A stretch of DNA of 64,000 nt from Sphingosinicella sp. Lineage in GTDB: Bacteria; Pseudomonadota; Alphaproteobacteria; Sphingomonadales; Sphingomonadaceae. Positions within the stretch are counted from its first letter, which is position 1; every line of letters starts with the position of its first letter. The position numbers were made by a program, and so were the translations under genes. Positions 7,553 to 20,515 of this stretch are shown in pieces. The notes below the pieces were generated by a model that made no database searches, was not told where the DNA came from, and worked only from the letters and a program-made list of their open reading frames with translations. The stretch is taken from contig JACDEE010000001.1 in NCBI GenBank assembly GCA_013816585.1, forward strand, positions 139,001 through 203,000. Direction: 5' to 3'.

Positions 7553-8187
7553 TTGCGCTCACCCTTCGCGAAATCCGCTTCGCGGCTTCCAGCGGGCATG
7601 CCCTGCTGTCGGTCATCTTCTTCCTTTTGGTGGCGACCCTGTTCCCGTTCGCAATCGGCCCGGATACGCCGTTGCTCGCCAGGACAGGTGGAGGCGCGCT
7701 CTGGATCGCGGCATTGCTGGCGGCCTTGCTTCCAATCGAGCGGCTGGTGGAACCCGACCGTGCCTCTGGAATCCTCGATCAGCTCGCAGTCCGCGGGAAT
7801 AGCGACGAAGGCGTGGCGCTCGCCAAGCTGATCGGCCACTGGCTGAGTTTCGGCCCGCCTTTGATGCTGGCGGCGATACCCGCCGCCGCGTTGATGAAAA
7901 TGCCCGCATATGCCTTGCTGCGGCTGGAGCTGGGCCTGTTGGCCGGAACCCCGGGCCTCGCCGCGTTGACGTTGATGGTGGGGGCCATCGTCGCCGGCCT
8001 TCGAAGCAATGGCGCGCTCGCCGGATTGCTGATGCTTCCGCTGGCAGTGCCGATCCTGATCTTCGGCGCGGGGATGGGCGAAGGCCGGGACCTTGCGGCA
8101 TTCAAACTGCTTGCCGCCGTTTCATTGTTACTGGTGGCCGTCGCGCCGTTCATAGCCGGCGCTGCAATCAAGGCCGCGCGCGATTAA
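7549..8187 (+). CDS. ccmB: Heme exporter membrane protein CcmB
   Basis: 212-residue integral membrane protein with about six hydrophobic segments and the CcmB start ALTLREIRFAASSGHALLSV. A short motif around residues 60-85 (LLPIERLVEPDRASGILDQL) resembles the conserved 'L-x-x-E-x-D-x-x-x-G-x-L-x-x-L' of the family. It forms the permease of the CcmA-driven complex in cytochrome c biogenesis. Its stop overlaps the convergent methyltransferase gene by 4 bp. Confidence 0.93.
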   Translation: MIALTLREIRFAASSGHALLSVIFFLLVATLFPFAIGPDTPLLARTGGGALWIAALLAALLPIERLVEPDRASGILDQLAVRGNSDEGVALAKLIGHWLSFGPPLMLAAIPAAALMKMPAYALLRLELGLLAGTPGLAALTLMVGAIVAGLRSNGALAGLLMLPLAVPILIFGAGMGEGRDLAAFKLLAAVSLLLVAVAPFIAGAAIKAARD

Positions 8188-9062
8188 TCCTTCGACCAGC
8201 GGGCAAAGATAGCGGTCGGGAGCAGGAGCCCGCGCGCTTCTTCACGCACCGCCATGTCGCCCATCTCGACCTTGCCGCCGAGGTCGGCCATGGCCTGGGC
8301 GAGGAGCTCGCCAATCGCCAGCGCCGACATACGAACCGCATAGACGGTCAGCACCAGGAAGCGGCTGTCGGCGTCCAGCAATTTGCGGCAATCGGCGATC
8401 AGGCCCGGAAGATCTTCTTCCAGCCGCCAGATTTCCCCGGTCGGCCCGCGCCCATATTTTGGAGGGTCGAGAATGATCCCGTCATATCGGCGTTCACGCC
8501 TGACTTCGCGCGCGGTGAATTTGGCAGCATCATCGACCATCCAGCGGATCGGTCGGTCGGACATTCCGGACAGGATCGCATTGTCCTTGCCCGCCTCGAC
8601 CGATTTTTTGGAAGCGTCGACGTGGACGAGATTGGCGCCGGCCGCAGATAAGGCCAATGTGCCGACCCCGGTATAACCGAACAGGTTGAGCGCGTCGTTT
8701 CCTTCGCTCAGCCGCTCGCGCATCCATGCCCATTGCGGCGCCATGTCCGGGAAGAAAGCGAGATGACGGAAGGGAGTGCACATCGCGCGAAAGCGGACAT
8801 CCTCCCACGCCATTTCCCAGCCCTCGCGCGGCACCGGCCGGTGGAAGTTCCAGCGGCCGCCGCCGTCCTCGTCCGAACCCGGAACGAATTCGCCGTCCGC
8901 ATCCCAGGTTTCGAGCGCCGGGGCCCACATGGCCTGCGGTTCCGGGCGGATGAAGCTATAAGGGCCGTATCGTTCGAGCTTTCGGCCATGGCCCGAATCC
9001 ATCAGGCCGTAAGCCTCCCAGGGGGCGGCAACCAGGATGTTCGGCAAAGTCTGCAGGTTCAT
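8184..9062 (-). CDS. Class I SAM-dependent methyltransferase, rRNA (RlmI/RlmL)-like
   Basis: 292-residue methyltransferase. The SAM-binding motif NLFGYTGVGT is at residues 126-134, an acidic strand end HVDASK at about 147, and the catalytic-type DPPK at 199-202 (ILDPPKYGRGP), as in RlmI/RlmL m5C/m2G rRNA enzymes. There is no obvious PUA domain; the N-terminal 120 residues contain many aromatic residues instead. It is the last gene of the long minus-strand operon, with an ATGA overlap to the M16 peptidase. The exact RNA target is not deducible. Confidence 0.82.
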   Translation of the reverse strand: MNLQTLPNILVAAPWEAYGLMDSGHGRKLERYGPYSFIRPEPQAMWAPALETWDADGEFVPGSDEDGGGRWNFHRPVPREGWEMAWEDVRFRAMCTPFRHLAFFPDMAPQWAWMRERLSEGNDALNLFGYTGVGTLALSAAGANLVHVDASKKSVEAGKDNAILSGMSDRPIRWMVDDAAKFTAREVRRERRYDGIILDPPKYGRGPTGEIWRLEEDLPGLIADCRKLLDADSRFLVLTVYAVRMSALAIGELLAQAMADLGGKVEMGDMAVREEARGLLLPTAIFARWSKD

Positions 9063-10285
9063 GCGGCCCTGACGGCAGAAAAGCCGATCGTCGCCCGCGC
9101 GCGCGGACCCGAAAGCATGGCCCGGCCAGCCTCGTGCACCTGATCGATCGTGACCGCTTCGAGTTGCGCGATGACGTGCGACGTTTCGACCAATCGCCCG
9201 TGCAGCGAAATCTGGCGTGCGACGTAGCCCGCCTGGCCCCAGGGGCTTTCCATCGACATCAACAGGCCCGCCTTGGCTTGGGTGCGGACCCGGTCGACCT
9301 CGCGCTGGGTGATGCTGCCCGCCGCATCGGCGATGATTTCCTCGATCAATTGCGCCGCCAGTGCCGATTGGTGGCGAGCGGTGGCGGCATAGATCGAGAA
9401 CAACCCAGTCTCGCGATAGGGATGGAGATAGGAATAGACGGAATAAGCAAGACCCCGATCCTCGCGCAATTGCTGGAACAGGCGCGACGACATGCCCCCG
9501 CCCACCGCATCGGAGAAAAGCCGCGCCGCATAATAATCGGGATCGAGCTGCGCCGGGCCTTTGAAGCCCAGGGCGAGATGCGCCTGGTCCGAAGTCGAGC
9601 GTCCCACCCGGTCCCCGCCGGTGAAGCTGGCCGGAACCGCTTCGTCTATCTCGCCTTCCGGAAGGGCATCGAACCAGGTCGCGGCCAGATCGACGAGCGC
9701 TAAATGATCCACCTTGCCCGCGGCGACCAAAGACAAGCTGCCGGCGCGATATTGGTTCAGCCGCCAATCGTGCAGATCCTGCGCCACGATCGCCTCGATG
9801 CTCGCCTCGTCGCCCAGGATCGACCGTCCGAGCGGCTGGTCGGCAAAGGCGGCGGATTGCAGATCGTCGAAGATGATGTCGTTCGGCGTATCGCGGGCCT
9901 CGCCCAATTCCTGCAGGACGACGTCCTTCTCGCGCTCCAGCTCCGCGTCCGAGAAATGGGGCCTGAGGATCATGTCGGCGATCAGTTCGACCCCCAACGG
10001 AATATGTTCGGCCATGACCGAGGCCATGAAGCTGGTCGAATCCCGGTCGGTCGCGGCGTTGAGATCGCCGCCCACATCCTCGATCGCTTCGCTGATCTCG
10101 CGCGCGGACCGCCCCCCCGCGCCCTTGAACACCATATGTTCGAACAAATGGGCGAGGCCGTTGAGACGGGCATTTTCGTGCCGCGAACCAGCATCCGCGT
10201 AGAGGCCGACCGCGGCCGTCTCGACGCCCTGCATTTCGCGGCTGGCGACCCGAAGGCCGTTGGGAAGGGTGGTTAGCTGCATCAT
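9059..10285 (-). CDS. M16 family zinc peptidase (processing-peptidase-like)
   Basis: 408-residue pitrilysin-family protease resembling mitochondrial processing peptidase beta. The inverted zinc motif HxxEH is at residues 46-50 (HLFEH). A distal glutamate region follows (EISEAIEDVGGDLNA), and the GGGMSSRLFQQLRE loop is typical. ATG 10285 (MMQLTTLPNG) is preceded by AAGGGG at suitable spacing; a longer in-frame start would reach the SURF1 stop. The protein probably acts as a soluble or membrane-associated peptidase. Its place behind oxidase assembly genes is common in this order, but a role in oxidase assembly is only inferred. Confidence 0.9.
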   Translation of the reverse strand: MMQLTTLPNGLRVASREMQGVETAAVGLYADAGSRHENARLNGLAHLFEHMVFKGAGGRSAREISEAIEDVGGDLNAATDRDSTSFMASVMAEHIPLGVELIADMILRPHFSDAELEREKDVVLQELGEARDTPNDIIFDDLQSAAFADQPLGRSILGDEASIEAIVAQDLHDWRLNQYRAGSLSLVAAGKVDHLALVDLAATWFDALPEGEIDEAVPASFTGGDRVGRSTSDQAHLALGFKGPAQLDPDYYAARLFSDAVGGGMSSRLFQQLREDRGLAYSVYSYLHPYRETGLFSIYAATARHQSALAAQLIEEIIADAAGSITQREVDRVRTQAKAGLLMSMESPWGQAGYVARQISLHGRLVETSHVIAQLEAVTIDQVHEAGRAMLSGPRARATIGFSAVRAA

Positions 10286-10324
10286 GGGATCGCGCCCCTT
10301 AGCCGCTGCGGCGCTGAGCGGCAA

Positions 10325-10903
10325 CTATCGCCGCGGCCGCCGCCTCAGCGCGAGGACGTAGATGACCCCCGCCGCGGCCGCGAAAAAGAACCATTGGAAG
10401 GCATAAAAGACATGATTGTTGGGAATGGTTTCGGGCGAAGGTGGAGCGCTGGGCTGCAAGCCCGGGGCCGGCGTGGCGGAAATCATTTTGATGCGATGCC
10501 GGCTGTCCGGGGCGATCACCCCTTTTACCTCACCGCCCTTCCATTGCGGTGGTCGATTGTCTCGCGACCAGCCCATATCCACTTCCATTCCGGGCCCTTC
10601 AGTGCCGCCGGTGCGGCAGCTGGCGATGAAGCTCCAGCCCGAATCCCCATCCCGATTCTGACCGGCGGTCGGGCGCCACCGGGTCACCTGGAGGCAGAAG
10701 CCTTCGGCCTTGCGGAAATAATATTCCTCGCCGCGCGCGGCCGAGGCGGGCCAGGCCATCGAGGGCAGAGTGGCAGCGGCGGCATAGCGGTCGAGCAACC
10801 CTTCCTTCCATTCGGCCCGCTGCAATTGCCAGATGCCGAGCGCGATCATCGTCGCGACGGCAGCGGTGACCAGCATGGTGGGAAAGATTGGAAGCCGCAT
10901 CAT
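10325..10903 (-). CDS. SURF1 family cytochrome oxidase assembly protein
   Basis: 192-residue inner-membrane protein with one transmembrane helix at each end (about 5-22 and 165-184) around a periplasmic domain, as in SURF1, which helps insert heme a into cytochrome oxidase subunit I. The N-terminal helix ends in GIWQLQRAEWKEGLL, the family 'LG-x-WQ-x-x-R-x-x-W-K' signature. The C-terminal helix contains NNHVFYAFQWFFFA, matching the conserved 'H-x-x-YA-x-x-W'. The start overlaps the DUF983 stop (ATGATG), so both are translated from the cta operon. Confidence 0.92.
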   Translation of the reverse strand: MMRLPIFPTMLVTAAVATMIALGIWQLQRAEWKEGLLDRYAAAATLPSMAWPASAARGEEYYFRKAEGFCLQVTRWRPTAGQNRDGDSGWSFIASCRTGGTEGPGMEVDMGWSRDNRPPQWKGGEVKGVIAPDSRHRIKMISATPAPGLQPSAPPSPETIPNNHVFYAFQWFFFAAAAGVIYVLALRRRPRR

Positions 10904-11283
10904 GGCCGTTCCTGGATGCGGCCTTCGCGGGCGCTGTTTCGATATTCGAGCGCCAGCAACGCGGCCTTGGCCAAGCGGAGCGAAAGCACCACCGCGCCGA
11001 TCGTGATCGGGATCCAGAGCAGGATATGAACCCAAAAAGGCGGCCCGGCGATCAGCTCGAGCGCGATGGCAAGGCCGGTGATCAGCGCACCGATGATCAG
11101 GATCAGGAAAGCGGCCGGCCCGTCGCCGACATTGAACGCCGCGAAATCGAGGCCGCAGGCCCGGCACCGGGACGCAAAGGTAACGACGCTTTGGAACAGA
11201 CCGCCGGCACCACATTGCGGGCAAAGGCCGCGAAGCGCGGCCTCCATCGGAGCGGGCGCCGATGCGGGTGGGCGAAGCTCCAT
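10900..11283 (-). CDS. DUF983 family membrane protein
   Basis: 127-residue protein with a zinc-ribbon-like cytoplasmic head (C21, C24, C40, C43) followed by two transmembrane helices (about 58-80 and 84-106). DUF983 proteins sit in alphaproteobacterial cytochrome oxidase operons between ctaE and surf1, exactly as here. The function is not established; a role in oxidase assembly or copper/heme handling is inferred from context. Confidence 0.88.
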   Translation of the reverse strand: MELRPPASAPAPMEAALRGLCPQCGAGGLFQSVVTFASRCRACGLDFAAFNVGDGPAAFLILIIGALITGLAIALELIAGPPFWVHILLWIPITIGAVVLSLRLAKAALLALEYRNSAREGRIQERP

Positions 11284-11350
11284 TCAGGCCGCTCCGCCCG
11301 CATTCGAAAAACCGGCGAGCCCAGGTTCGGAAGACCGGGCCGCCTGCCGA

Positions 11351-12166
11351 TCAATGATATTCGGCGCCCCAGCCGCCCCAGACATAGATGACCAGGAACA
11401 GGAACAGCCACACGACGTCGACGAAGTGCCAATACCAGGCGGCAGCCTCGAAGCCGAAATGCTGGCGCGGGGTGAAATCGCCGCGATAGGCGCGGATCTG
11501 GCAGACGATCAGGAAGATCGTACCGACCAGCACGTGGAAACCGTGGAAACCGGTCGCCATGAAGAAGGCCGAAGTATAGATATTGTCGGCAAATCCGAAC
11601 GGCGCATGGGCATATTCATAGGCCTGGATCGAAGTGAACAGGGCGCCGAGAGCGATCGTTGCCCAAAGGCCTTTCTTCAATCCTTCGCGGTCGCCATGGA
11701 TCAGGGCATGATGCGCCCAGGTGACGGTGGTGCCGGAGCACAAAAGGATGAGCGTGTTGAGCAGCGGATAGCCGAACGGATCCAGCACATGCATCCCTTC
11801 GGGCGGCCAGACTCCACCGATCGCTTCGACCGGCGAGGGGAAGAGCGATGCGTCGAAATAGGCCCAGAACCAGGCGACGAAGAACATCACTTCCGAAGCG
11901 ATGAACAGGATCATCCCGTAGCGAAGGTGCAATTGCACCACCGGCGTATGGTCGCCGGCATGCGCTTCACGGATCACGTCGGACCACCAACTCAACATCA
12001 CGAACAGGACGACGATCAGGCCGGCGAAGAACACATATCCGCCGAACGCCTGGTCGTGCATCCACATCACCCCGCCCGCCGCCATGGCGAGCGCGCCCAT
12101 CGAGCCGATAAGCGGCCAGATGCTGGGCGGAAGGATATGGTAATCGTGGCTTTTCGCTCCGGCCAT
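11351..12166 (-). CDS. ctaE: Cytochrome c oxidase subunit III
   Basis: 271-residue subunit III of the aa3-type terminal oxidase, with seven predicted transmembrane helices. Typical segments are [38 protein letters not shown] with its membrane glutamates, and [18 protein letters not shown]. It supports proton uptake and stability of the catalytic core. It follows ctaG with a 35-bp gap in the operon. Confidence 0.97.
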   Translation of the reverse strand: MAGAKSHDYHILPPSIWPLIGSMGALAMAAGGVMWMHDQAFGGYVFFAGLIVVLFVMLSWWSDVIREAHAGDHTPVVQLHLRYGMILFIASEVMFFVAWFWAYFDASLFPSPVEAIGGVWPPEGMHVLDPFGYPLLNTLILLCSGTTVTWAHHALIHGDREGLKKGLWATIALGALFTSIQAYEYAHAPFGFADNIYTSAFFMATGFHGFHVLVGTIFLIVCQIRAYRGDFTPRQHFGFEAAAWYWHFVDVVWLFLFLVIYVWGGWGAEYH

Positions 12167-12201
12167 CTTCGTCTTGTCCTCTTAAGGTTCTTGCCCGTCC
12201 T

Positions 12202-12744
12202 CTAGCTTTGCGGCTGGGGCTCGTCCACGGGGTAAAAAGTATAGGAAAGCGTTATCTCACTGATCCTGCTGGCATCGGGGTCGTCGAGGATCTTCGGATC
12301 GATATAATAGACCACCGGCATCCGGATTTCCTCGCCGGGCTTCAGCACCTGTTCGGTGAAGCAGAAACATTGGACCTTGGTAAAATACTGACCGGCCTGC
12401 AGCGGGGTGACGTTGAACGTCGCGGTTCCGGTGACGGGGCGGTCGGACAGGTTCTTCGCGGTGAAGAACGCCATCTTGCGAGCGCCTACCGCGCTCCGTT
12501 CGACATGTTTTTCGGGCGCGAACGACCAGGGCAGTGCCGAGGAGACGTTGGAATCGAACCGAACGTTGATGAGCTTTCCGGCCACCGCTCCAGGCGCCTC
12601 GCCGCCGATCTTCATCTGCGTGGTGCCGCCAAAGCCGGTCGCCTGACAGAAAATTCGGTAGAGCGGCACGCTGGCAAAGGCCATGCCGGTCATCCCGAAC
12701 ACCAGCAAGGCAGCCAACAGCCCGGTGCGCGCGTTCCGGTTCAC
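12202..12744 (-). CDS. ctaG: Cytochrome c oxidase assembly protein CtaG (Cox11)
   Basis: 180-residue copper chaperone that delivers Cu to the CuB site of subunit I. It has one N-terminal membrane anchor (about 8-28) followed by a periplasmic immunoglobulin-like domain. The copper-binding signature KVQCFCFTEQ is present, as is the conserved ASVPLYRIFCQATGFGGTTQ after the anchor. The start codon is GTG at 12744, overlapping the stop of the 43-codon ORF upstream (GTGA). Length is normal. Confidence 0.96.
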   Translation of the reverse strand: MNRNARTGLLAALLVFGMTGMAFASVPLYRIFCQATGFGGTTQMKIGGEAPGAVAGKLINVRFDSNVSSALPWSFAPEKHVERSAVGARKMAFFTAKNLSDRPVTGTATFNVTPLQAGQYFTKVQCFCFTEQVLKPGEEIRMPVVYYIDPKILDDPDASRISEITLSYTFYPVDEPQPQS

Positions 12745-12872
12745 GAGCCCACCGACATCTTGGCGATGCTGACGAAGAACATCAGGACGACGAAGGCACC
12801 GAGCGCGAGGCCCATTACCAGCGCACGGCCTTTCTGGCGGCCGCGGATCGGGTCCGGATCGGGCAGAGTCAT
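12741..12872 (-). CDS. 43-residue membrane protein between ctaB and ctaG
   Basis: Tiny protein [20 protein letters not shown] continuing into one hydrophobic helix ([19 protein letters not shown]). It has ATGA overlaps with ctaB upstream and GTGA with ctaG downstream, which strongly supports translation. Comparable small single-helix proteins (CoxF-like) occur at this point in other alphaproteobacterial oxidase operons. The function is unknown; an assembly or accessory role is inferred from position. Confidence 0.82.
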   Translation of the reverse strand: MTLPDPDPIRGRQKGRALVMGLALGAFVVLMFFVSIAKMSVGS

Positions 12873-13777
12873 GCGATCAGCCAGCGGTCTAGCACCAGGG
12901 CGCCGAAGACCGCGAAGAGATAGAAGATCGAATAAGCGAACAGGCGCTTTTCCGGCTTCATGCCCGAAGGCTCGGTGGCTCGGTTGCTGAGCACCCGCAA
13001 GGCGAGTAGTATGAAGGCGAGGCTGAGCGCAGCCGCCGAGATTCCATAAAGCGCGCCGGCGAGCCCAAGCGGCCAGGGCGCGACCGCCGCGGCGCTCATC
13101 GGCAGGGTATAGAGTGCGATCTGCTGGCGCGTGACCCGGGGCCCCGAAATGACCGGAAGCATCGGCACGCCGGCGGCGGCGTAGTCAGAACGGACGAACA
13201 GGGACAGGGCCCAGAAATGCGGCGGAGTCCAAAGGAAGATCAGAGCGAACAGCAGGAGGGGCAGCAGGCTCACGTCGCCCGTCGCAGCCACCCAGCCGAT
13301 CACCGGCGGGAAGGCGCCGGCCGCGCCGCCAATGACGATATTCTGCGCCGTGATCCGCTTCAGCCAGACCGTATAGACGAGGACGTAGAAGAGGATCGAC
13401 ACGGCCAAGGTCGCCGCAGCCAGCCAGTTGGTCGCCACCCCCATCAGCAGCACCGAAAAGGCGCTGAGGCCGACCCCGAAATGGAGCGCCGACTGCCGTT
13501 CCATTCGCCCTGCGGGAAGCGGCCGGCCCGCGGTCCGCTTCATCAAAGCGTCGAGATCGGCCTCATACCATTGGTTGAGCGCCGCCGCGCCGCCCGCGCC
13601 AAGCGCGATGCACAGGATCGCGGTGAAGGCGAGTATGGGATGGATCGACACCGGCGCGGCCAGGAGACCGCAAAGGCCCGTAAAGACGACGAGGCTCATC
13701 ACCCGCGGCTTGGTAAGGGCCACGAAGTCCCGCCAGTCGGCGGGGAGCGCTACAGCAGTGAATGTCCGCGTTGTCAT
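12869..13777 (-). CDS. ctaB: Protoheme IX farnesyltransferase (heme O synthase)
   Basis: 302-residue UbiA-family prenyltransferase that adds a farnesyl group to heme b, the first step to heme a. The aspartate-rich motif [21 protein letters not shown] (residues 69-88) and a second Asp-containing loop ([16 protein letters not shown]) are present, with about eight or nine transmembrane helices. It lies between ctaD and the small ORF in the oxidase operon. Start ATG 13777. Confidence 0.96.
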   Translation of the reverse strand: MTTRTFTAVALPADWRDFVALTKPRVMSLVVFTGLCGLLAAPVSIHPILAFTAILCIALGAGGAAALNQWYEADLDALMKRTAGRPLPAGRMERQSALHFGVGLSAFSVLLMGVATNWLAAATLAVSILFYVLVYTVWLKRITAQNIVIGGAAGAFPPVIGWVAATGDVSLLPLLLFALIFLWTPPHFWALSLFVRSDYAAAGVPMLPVISGPRVTRQQIALYTLPMSAAAVAPWPLGLAGALYGISAAALSLAFILLALRVLSNRATEPSGMKPEKRLFAYSIFYLFAVFGALVLDRWLIA

Positions 13778-13814
13778 AATATCAGACCATTGCCCTTCAG
13801 GCGGGCTGGCGATT

Positions 13815-16627
<2,813 letters not shown>

Positions 16628-16811
16628 CTAAACCCCTTGGACCGCTCCGGATGGGAGCAGATGGATTCGTCTTGGGAAACAGGTAAGTCGCGGCGCCTTA
16701 TAGCAGCGGATGTGCGCGCCTCAAGCACCCTGCCGGCTTTTTCCGCCCGCTTGCCGAAAAGCGCCTCTCCGCTTATCAGGCGGACGAGTTGGGCGGCTTC
16801 AAGGAAATGGA

Positions 16812-17396
16812 ATGACCGAAGACGATATTTTGTCTGAATTCCGCGCGGCCGACGCCCTTCTGGAGGGGCATTTCATTCTCTCATCTGGCCTTCACAGCCC
16901 GCGCTACCTGCAATGCGCGCGGGTGTTGATGGATCCGGTGCGCGCCTCGGGGCTGGCCTCCGCGCTCGCTGCATCAATGCCGCGCGAGATACGAAGCGAA
17001 ATCGAAATCGTCGTCTCCCCGGCCATGGGCGGAATAATTGCCGGCCATGAAATGGGCCGGGCGCTCGGGGTCGAGGCGATTTTCGTCGAACGGCCCACGG
17101 GTAGCTTCGAACTCCGCCGCGGCTTTCGCCTGAAGCAGGGCCAAAAAGTGCTGCTGATGGAGGATGTGGTGACGACCGGGCTCAGCTCCCGCGAAGCGAT
17201 CAAGGCGGTGGAGGAAGCCGGCGGCCAGGTCATCGCGGCGGCGGCCCTGGTCGATCGTTCCAACGGTGAAGTAGATCTTGGCGTGCCCTTCTTTCCCCTG
17301 GTGACGATCACCGTCCCCACTTATGCGGCCGACGCATTGCCTGACGCGCTAGCCGCGATTCCGGCCGAAAAGCCCGGGAGCCGAAAGGCCGCGTGA
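16812..17396 (+). CDS. pyrE: Orotate phosphoribosyltransferase
   Basis: 194-residue enzyme of pyrimidine synthesis that joins orotate and PRPP to give OMP. The PRPP-binding loop [11 protein letters not shown] is at residues 113-123 with E117/D118, and the N-terminal [15 protein letters not shown] is diagnostic. The start ATG 16812 is preceded by AAGGAA; in-frame codons upstream lack a binding site. It heads a plus-strand run pyrE-pdxJ-acpS-lepB in which each gene overlaps the next by 4 bp. Confidence 0.95.
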   Translation: MTEDDILSEFRAADALLEGHFILSSGLHSPRYLQCARVLMDPVRASGLASALAASMPREIRSEIEIVVSPAMGGIIAGHEMGRALGVEAIFVERPTGSFELRRGFRLKQGQKVLLMEDVVTTGLSSREAIKAVEEAGGQVIAAAALVDRSNGEVDLGVPFFPLVTITVPTYAADALPDALAAIPAEKPGSRKAA

Positions 17397-18124
17397 CGAG
17401 CCCGCTCCGCCTCGGCGTCAATATCGACCATGTCGCCACCATAAGGAATGCGCGTGGCGGCATGCATCCCGATCCCGTGCGCGCCGCCTTCATTGCCGCC
17501 GAGGCCGGGGCCGACGGCATCACTGCGCATCTTCGCGAGGATCGGCGGCACATTACCGACGAGGATATCGATCGGCTGATGGAGCGGCTGACCATTCCTT
17601 TGAATCTGGAAATGGCCGCGACCGAGGAAATGCTGGAAATAGCGCTCCGCCACCGGCCGCACGCTGCGTGCATCGTCCCCGAAAAGCGCGAGGAACGGAC
17701 CACCGAAGGCGGCCTCGACGCGGCGGGGCAGGATAATCTCCTCCGCCCCTTTGTCAGCCGCCTGGTAGAGGCCAATATCAGGGTGAGCCTGTTCATCGAA
17801 CCCGATCCGCGTCAGATCGAGGCAGCGATCCGGCTGAAGGCTCCGGTGGTCGAATTCCATACCGGGCTTTATGCCGCCCTCGAAGGCGACGAGCAGGCGC
17901 GCGAATTGAACCGGATCGCCGATGCCGCCGCGCTCGCCACCAAGAACGGGATAGAGGCGCATGCCGGCCACGGCCTGACCTTTGACAATGTCGTACCGAT
18001 CGCCGCCATCCCGCAACTGGCCGAACTCAATATCGGCCATTTCCTGATCGGCGAGGCGATCGTCACCGGCCTCGATGCGAGCGTCAGGCGGATGCGCGGC
18101 CTGATGGACGAGGCTCGCGGATGA
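17393..18124 (+). CDS. pdxJ: Pyridoxine 5'-phosphate synthase
   Basis: 243-residue TIM-barrel enzyme of vitamin B6 synthesis that condenses deoxyxylulose phosphate with 3-amino-2-oxopropyl phosphate. The N-terminal [17 protein letters not shown] and the C-terminal [13 protein letters not shown] are family signatures; the catalytic [10 protein letters not shown] segment is present. The start is GTG 17393, overlapping the pyrE stop (GTGA). In the dense operon its translation probably depends on pyrE. Confidence 0.96.
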   Translation: MTSPLRLGVNIDHVATIRNARGGMHPDPVRAAFIAAEAGADGITAHLREDRRHITDEDIDRLMERLTIPLNLEMAATEEMLEIALRHRPHAACIVPEKREERTTEGGLDAAGQDNLLRPFVSRLVEANIRVSLFIEPDPRQIEAAIRLKAPVVEFHTGLYAALEGDEQARELNRIADAAALATKNGIEAHAGHGLTFDNVVPIAAIPQLAELNIGHFLIGEAIVTGLDASVRRMRGLMDEARG

Positions 18125-18537
18125 TCATCGGAATCGGATCGGACCTCTGCAATATCGATCGGATCCAGAATTCGCTCGACCGTTTCGGCGACCGTTTCAC
18201 CAACCGCGTCTTCACCGACATCGAGCGCGACAAGGCCGAAAAGCGTCCTTTCACTCGCGCCGGAACCTACGCCAAAAGATTTGCCGCCAAGGAGGCTTTT
18301 TCCAAGGCGGTGGGGACCGGTTTCAAGCGCGGAGTGTTCATGCGTGATATAGGTGTGGTCAATAAAGCGTCGGGGGAACCCACGCTTCGCCTTACCGGCG
18401 GCGCCAAACAGAGGCTTGACGATATGATCCCGGAAGGCCACGCCGCGAATATCCATCTGACGATGACCGACGACCATCCGTTCGCCCAGGCCTTCGTCAT
18501 CATCACCGCCACTCCGACCCAGGGAGGAAAAGGGTGA
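18121..18537 (+). CDS. acpS: Holo-[acyl-carrier-protein] synthase
   Basis: 138-residue phosphopantetheinyl transferase that activates the acyl carrier protein of fatty acid synthesis. The two Mg-binding motifs are [12 protein letters not shown] (D8) and [13 protein letters not shown] (E58). Length is normal. It overlaps pdxJ (ATGA) and lepB (GTGA). The acpS-lepB pairing is common in alphaproteobacteria. Confidence 0.95.
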   Translation: MIIGIGSDLCNIDRIQNSLDRFGDRFTNRVFTDIERDKAEKRPFTRAGTYAKRFAAKEAFSKAVGTGFKRGVFMRDIGVVNKASGEPTLRLTGGAKQRLDDMIPEGHAANIHLTMTDDHPFAQAFVIITATPTQGGKG

Positions 18538-19403
18538 GCGCGAGCGACCCCGTATTTTCCATGAAGACCAAGCAAAAGACCCAGGCCGGCACCGATTGGT
18601 GGGGCGAAACGAAGGCGATTTTCTGGCTGATCCTGGCCGTGCTCGCCTTTCACTCCTTCATCGCCAAGCCATTCTACATTCCGTCGGAATCGATGATGCC
18701 GGTCCTGCTGAAGGGCGACCGGCTGGTGGTCAGCAAATATCCCTTTGGCTGGTCCTGGGTGTCGCCATCCTTCCATGTGATGCCGCCGACCGAGGGCCGC
18801 CTGCTGGGGCGCCTGCCCGAGCGCGGCGACATCGTCATCGTTACCCCGCCCGGACAGAAAGCCGATTATATCAAGCGCGTGATCGGCCTTCCAGGCGACC
18901 GGCTGGAGATGATCCAGGGATTATTGTTCATCAACGGCAAGGCGATCATCCGCCAGAAGCGCCCCGATGCCTTGTTCCCGGTCGATCCCAACGTACCCTG
19001 TCAGCCGGGCGGCGATGACGGCGAACGGGTTAGCGGCACCGGCGGACAGGCCTATTGCCGATTGCCGATCTTTCGCGAGACGCTTCCGGGTGGCAGTTCC
19101 TATGATACGATCGACATGGGATATCGGCCGGACGTAGATGATTTTGCGGAACTCACCGTACCTGTTGATCATGTGTTCCTGATGGGCGACAATCGCGATC
19201 GATCCGCCGACAGCCGCGTGGCGCTCGAGAATCAGGGGCTTGGCGGGCCGGTACCGTTTGAAAATATCGGCGGACGCGCCGAAATCATCACTTTCTCGCT
19301 CGATGGCACGTCGGAATATCTCAATCCGATCAGCTGGTTCAGCGCGCTTCGCTCCGGCCGCGCGGGCAATTCCCTCCATCCCGCCCAAGCGCCCGCGAAA
19401 TGA
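18534..19403 (+). CDS. lepB: Signal peptidase I
   Basis: 289-residue inner-membrane protease that removes signal peptides from Sec and Tat substrates. One membrane helix (about 27-45) precedes the catalytic Ser53 in PSESMMP. The general base Lys114 is in [13 protein letters not shown], and the C-terminal [11 protein letters not shown] box is intact. A roughly 40-residue insertion between the Lys box and the C-terminal box contains two Cys (CQPGGDDGE...AYCRLP). Start GTG 18534 overlaps the acpS stop. Confidence 0.95.
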   Translation: MSASDPVFSMKTKQKTQAGTDWWGETKAIFWLILAVLAFHSFIAKPFYIPSESMMPVLLKGDRLVVSKYPFGWSWVSPSFHVMPPTEGRLLGRLPERGDIVIVTPPGQKADYIKRVIGLPGDRLEMIQGLLFINGKAIIRQKRPDALFPVDPNVPCQPGGDDGERVSGTGGQAYCRLPIFRETLPGGSSYDTIDMGYRPDVDDFAELTVPVDHVFLMGDNRDRSADSRVALENQGLGGPVPFENIGGRAEIITFSLDGTSEYLNPISWFSALRSGRAGNSLHPAQAPAK

Positions 19404-20473
19404 CCGATGCCCCCAATCTCCACGTCGAGCAAAGGGGGCCGACCGAACTTCGCGACCCACTGATCAGGGACGAATTGAAGCGGGCCTGTGTCTGGCTTGG
19501 CCTTACCCTTGCCATCATCCTGATCGCGCTGCTCGCCCAGCCCTTGCTGCTGATCATCGGCGGAATGGTGTTCGCCTCGATGCTGGATGGCGGCGCGAGG
19601 CTGCTGGGCCGGATTTTGCCGATCGGGCGCGGCTGGCGCCTGCTAATCGTGACTCTCGCCACGCTCGCTTTCGTCGCTGGTACCGTCGCGATCACAGGGA
19701 TGCAGATAGCCGGCCAGGCCGAAAACTTCCAGGCCGTCCTTACCACGCAGCTCAATCGCGGGCTGCAATGGGTCGGGACCTTCGGCGTCGTTCCCGGTAA
19801 TATCCGCGTAGAACAGATACTTCAGCAATTCATGGGTTCGCTCGGCAGGCTGACCACCGCCGTCACCAGTGCATTGGGGGCGCTGACCAGTTTCTTCATG
19901 ATTATCGTCATCGGCCTGTTCATTGCCGTCGAGCCCCGCCTGTACGAGCGAGGCGTTGCCTGGATGCTTCCGCTTCGGAGCCGCGATCCCTTTTACCGGA
20001 CCGCGGATCGGGTGGGCTTCACCCTGCGCCGGCTGATGGCCGGAAGACTGGTTGGAATGGCGGTTGAAGGTTTCGGCACCTGGCTGCTTTTATGGGCGGG
20101 CGGCGTGCCCATGGCGGCCTTGCTGGGCCTGCTCACCGGTGTCCTCGCGTTCCTGCCCAATATCGGCGCGATCGTATCGGGCGTTTTGATGGTGATGGTT
20201 GGGTTCAGCGCGGGCACCGAAGCCGGCATTTGGGCGATCACCGTCTATGTCGTGGTGCAGGTCGTCGATGGTTATTTCATCGTTCCTTATGTCGCGCGCA
20301 AGACCGTCGATCTCGCCCCCGCTCTCGTGCTGGGGGCACAATTATTGTTCGGCGCCTTGTTCGGCATTTTGGGGCTGGCCCTGGCCGACCCGATCGTTGC
20401 GATGATCAAGGCGGCGCTCCAGCAGAAATCGCTGGAGGAAAGCGGCCAGGCCGCCGGGGTCGCCGAACCCTGA
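19400..20473 (+). CDS. AI-2E family transporter (putative permease)
   Basis: 357-residue polytopic membrane protein with the AI-2E/YdiK-type layout: N-terminal helices (about 30-100), a soluble loop (about 105-160), and C-terminal helices with GLLTGVLAFLPNIGAIVSG and FIVPYVARKTVDLAPALVL, the conserved family segments. Such proteins are exporters or Na+/H+ antiporters; autoinducer transport should not be assumed. The start overlaps the lepB stop by 4 bp. Confidence 0.86.
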   Translation: MTDAPNLHVEQRGPTELRDPLIRDELKRACVWLGLTLAIILIALLAQPLLLIIGGMVFASMLDGGARLLGRILPIGRGWRLLIVTLATLAFVAGTVAITGMQIAGQAENFQAVLTTQLNRGLQWVGTFGVVPGNIRVEQILQQFMGSLGRLTTAVTSALGALTSFFMIIVIGLFIAVEPRLYERGVAWMLPLRSRDPFYRTADRVGFTLRRLMAGRLVGMAVEGFGTWLLLWAGGVPMAALLGLLTGVLAFLPNIGAIVSGVLMVMVGFSAGTEAGIWAITVYVVVQVVDGYFIVPYVARKTVDLAPALVLGAQLLFGALFGILGLALADPIVAMIKAALQQKSLEESGQAAGVAEP

Positions 20474-20492
20474 GGCATAGCACCCTATCTAG

Positions 20493-20508
20493 CCGGCCAT
20501 CTGGCCGG
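20493..20508. terminator. Short hairpin between convergent genes
   Basis: CCGGCC-ATCT-GGCCGG, a 6-bp GC stem with a 4-nt loop, in the 42-bp gap between the convergent AI-2E and FKBP genes. It could end transcription from both sides. There is no T-run, so the call is tentative. Confidence 0.35.
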
Positions 20509-20515
20509 ATGAGTA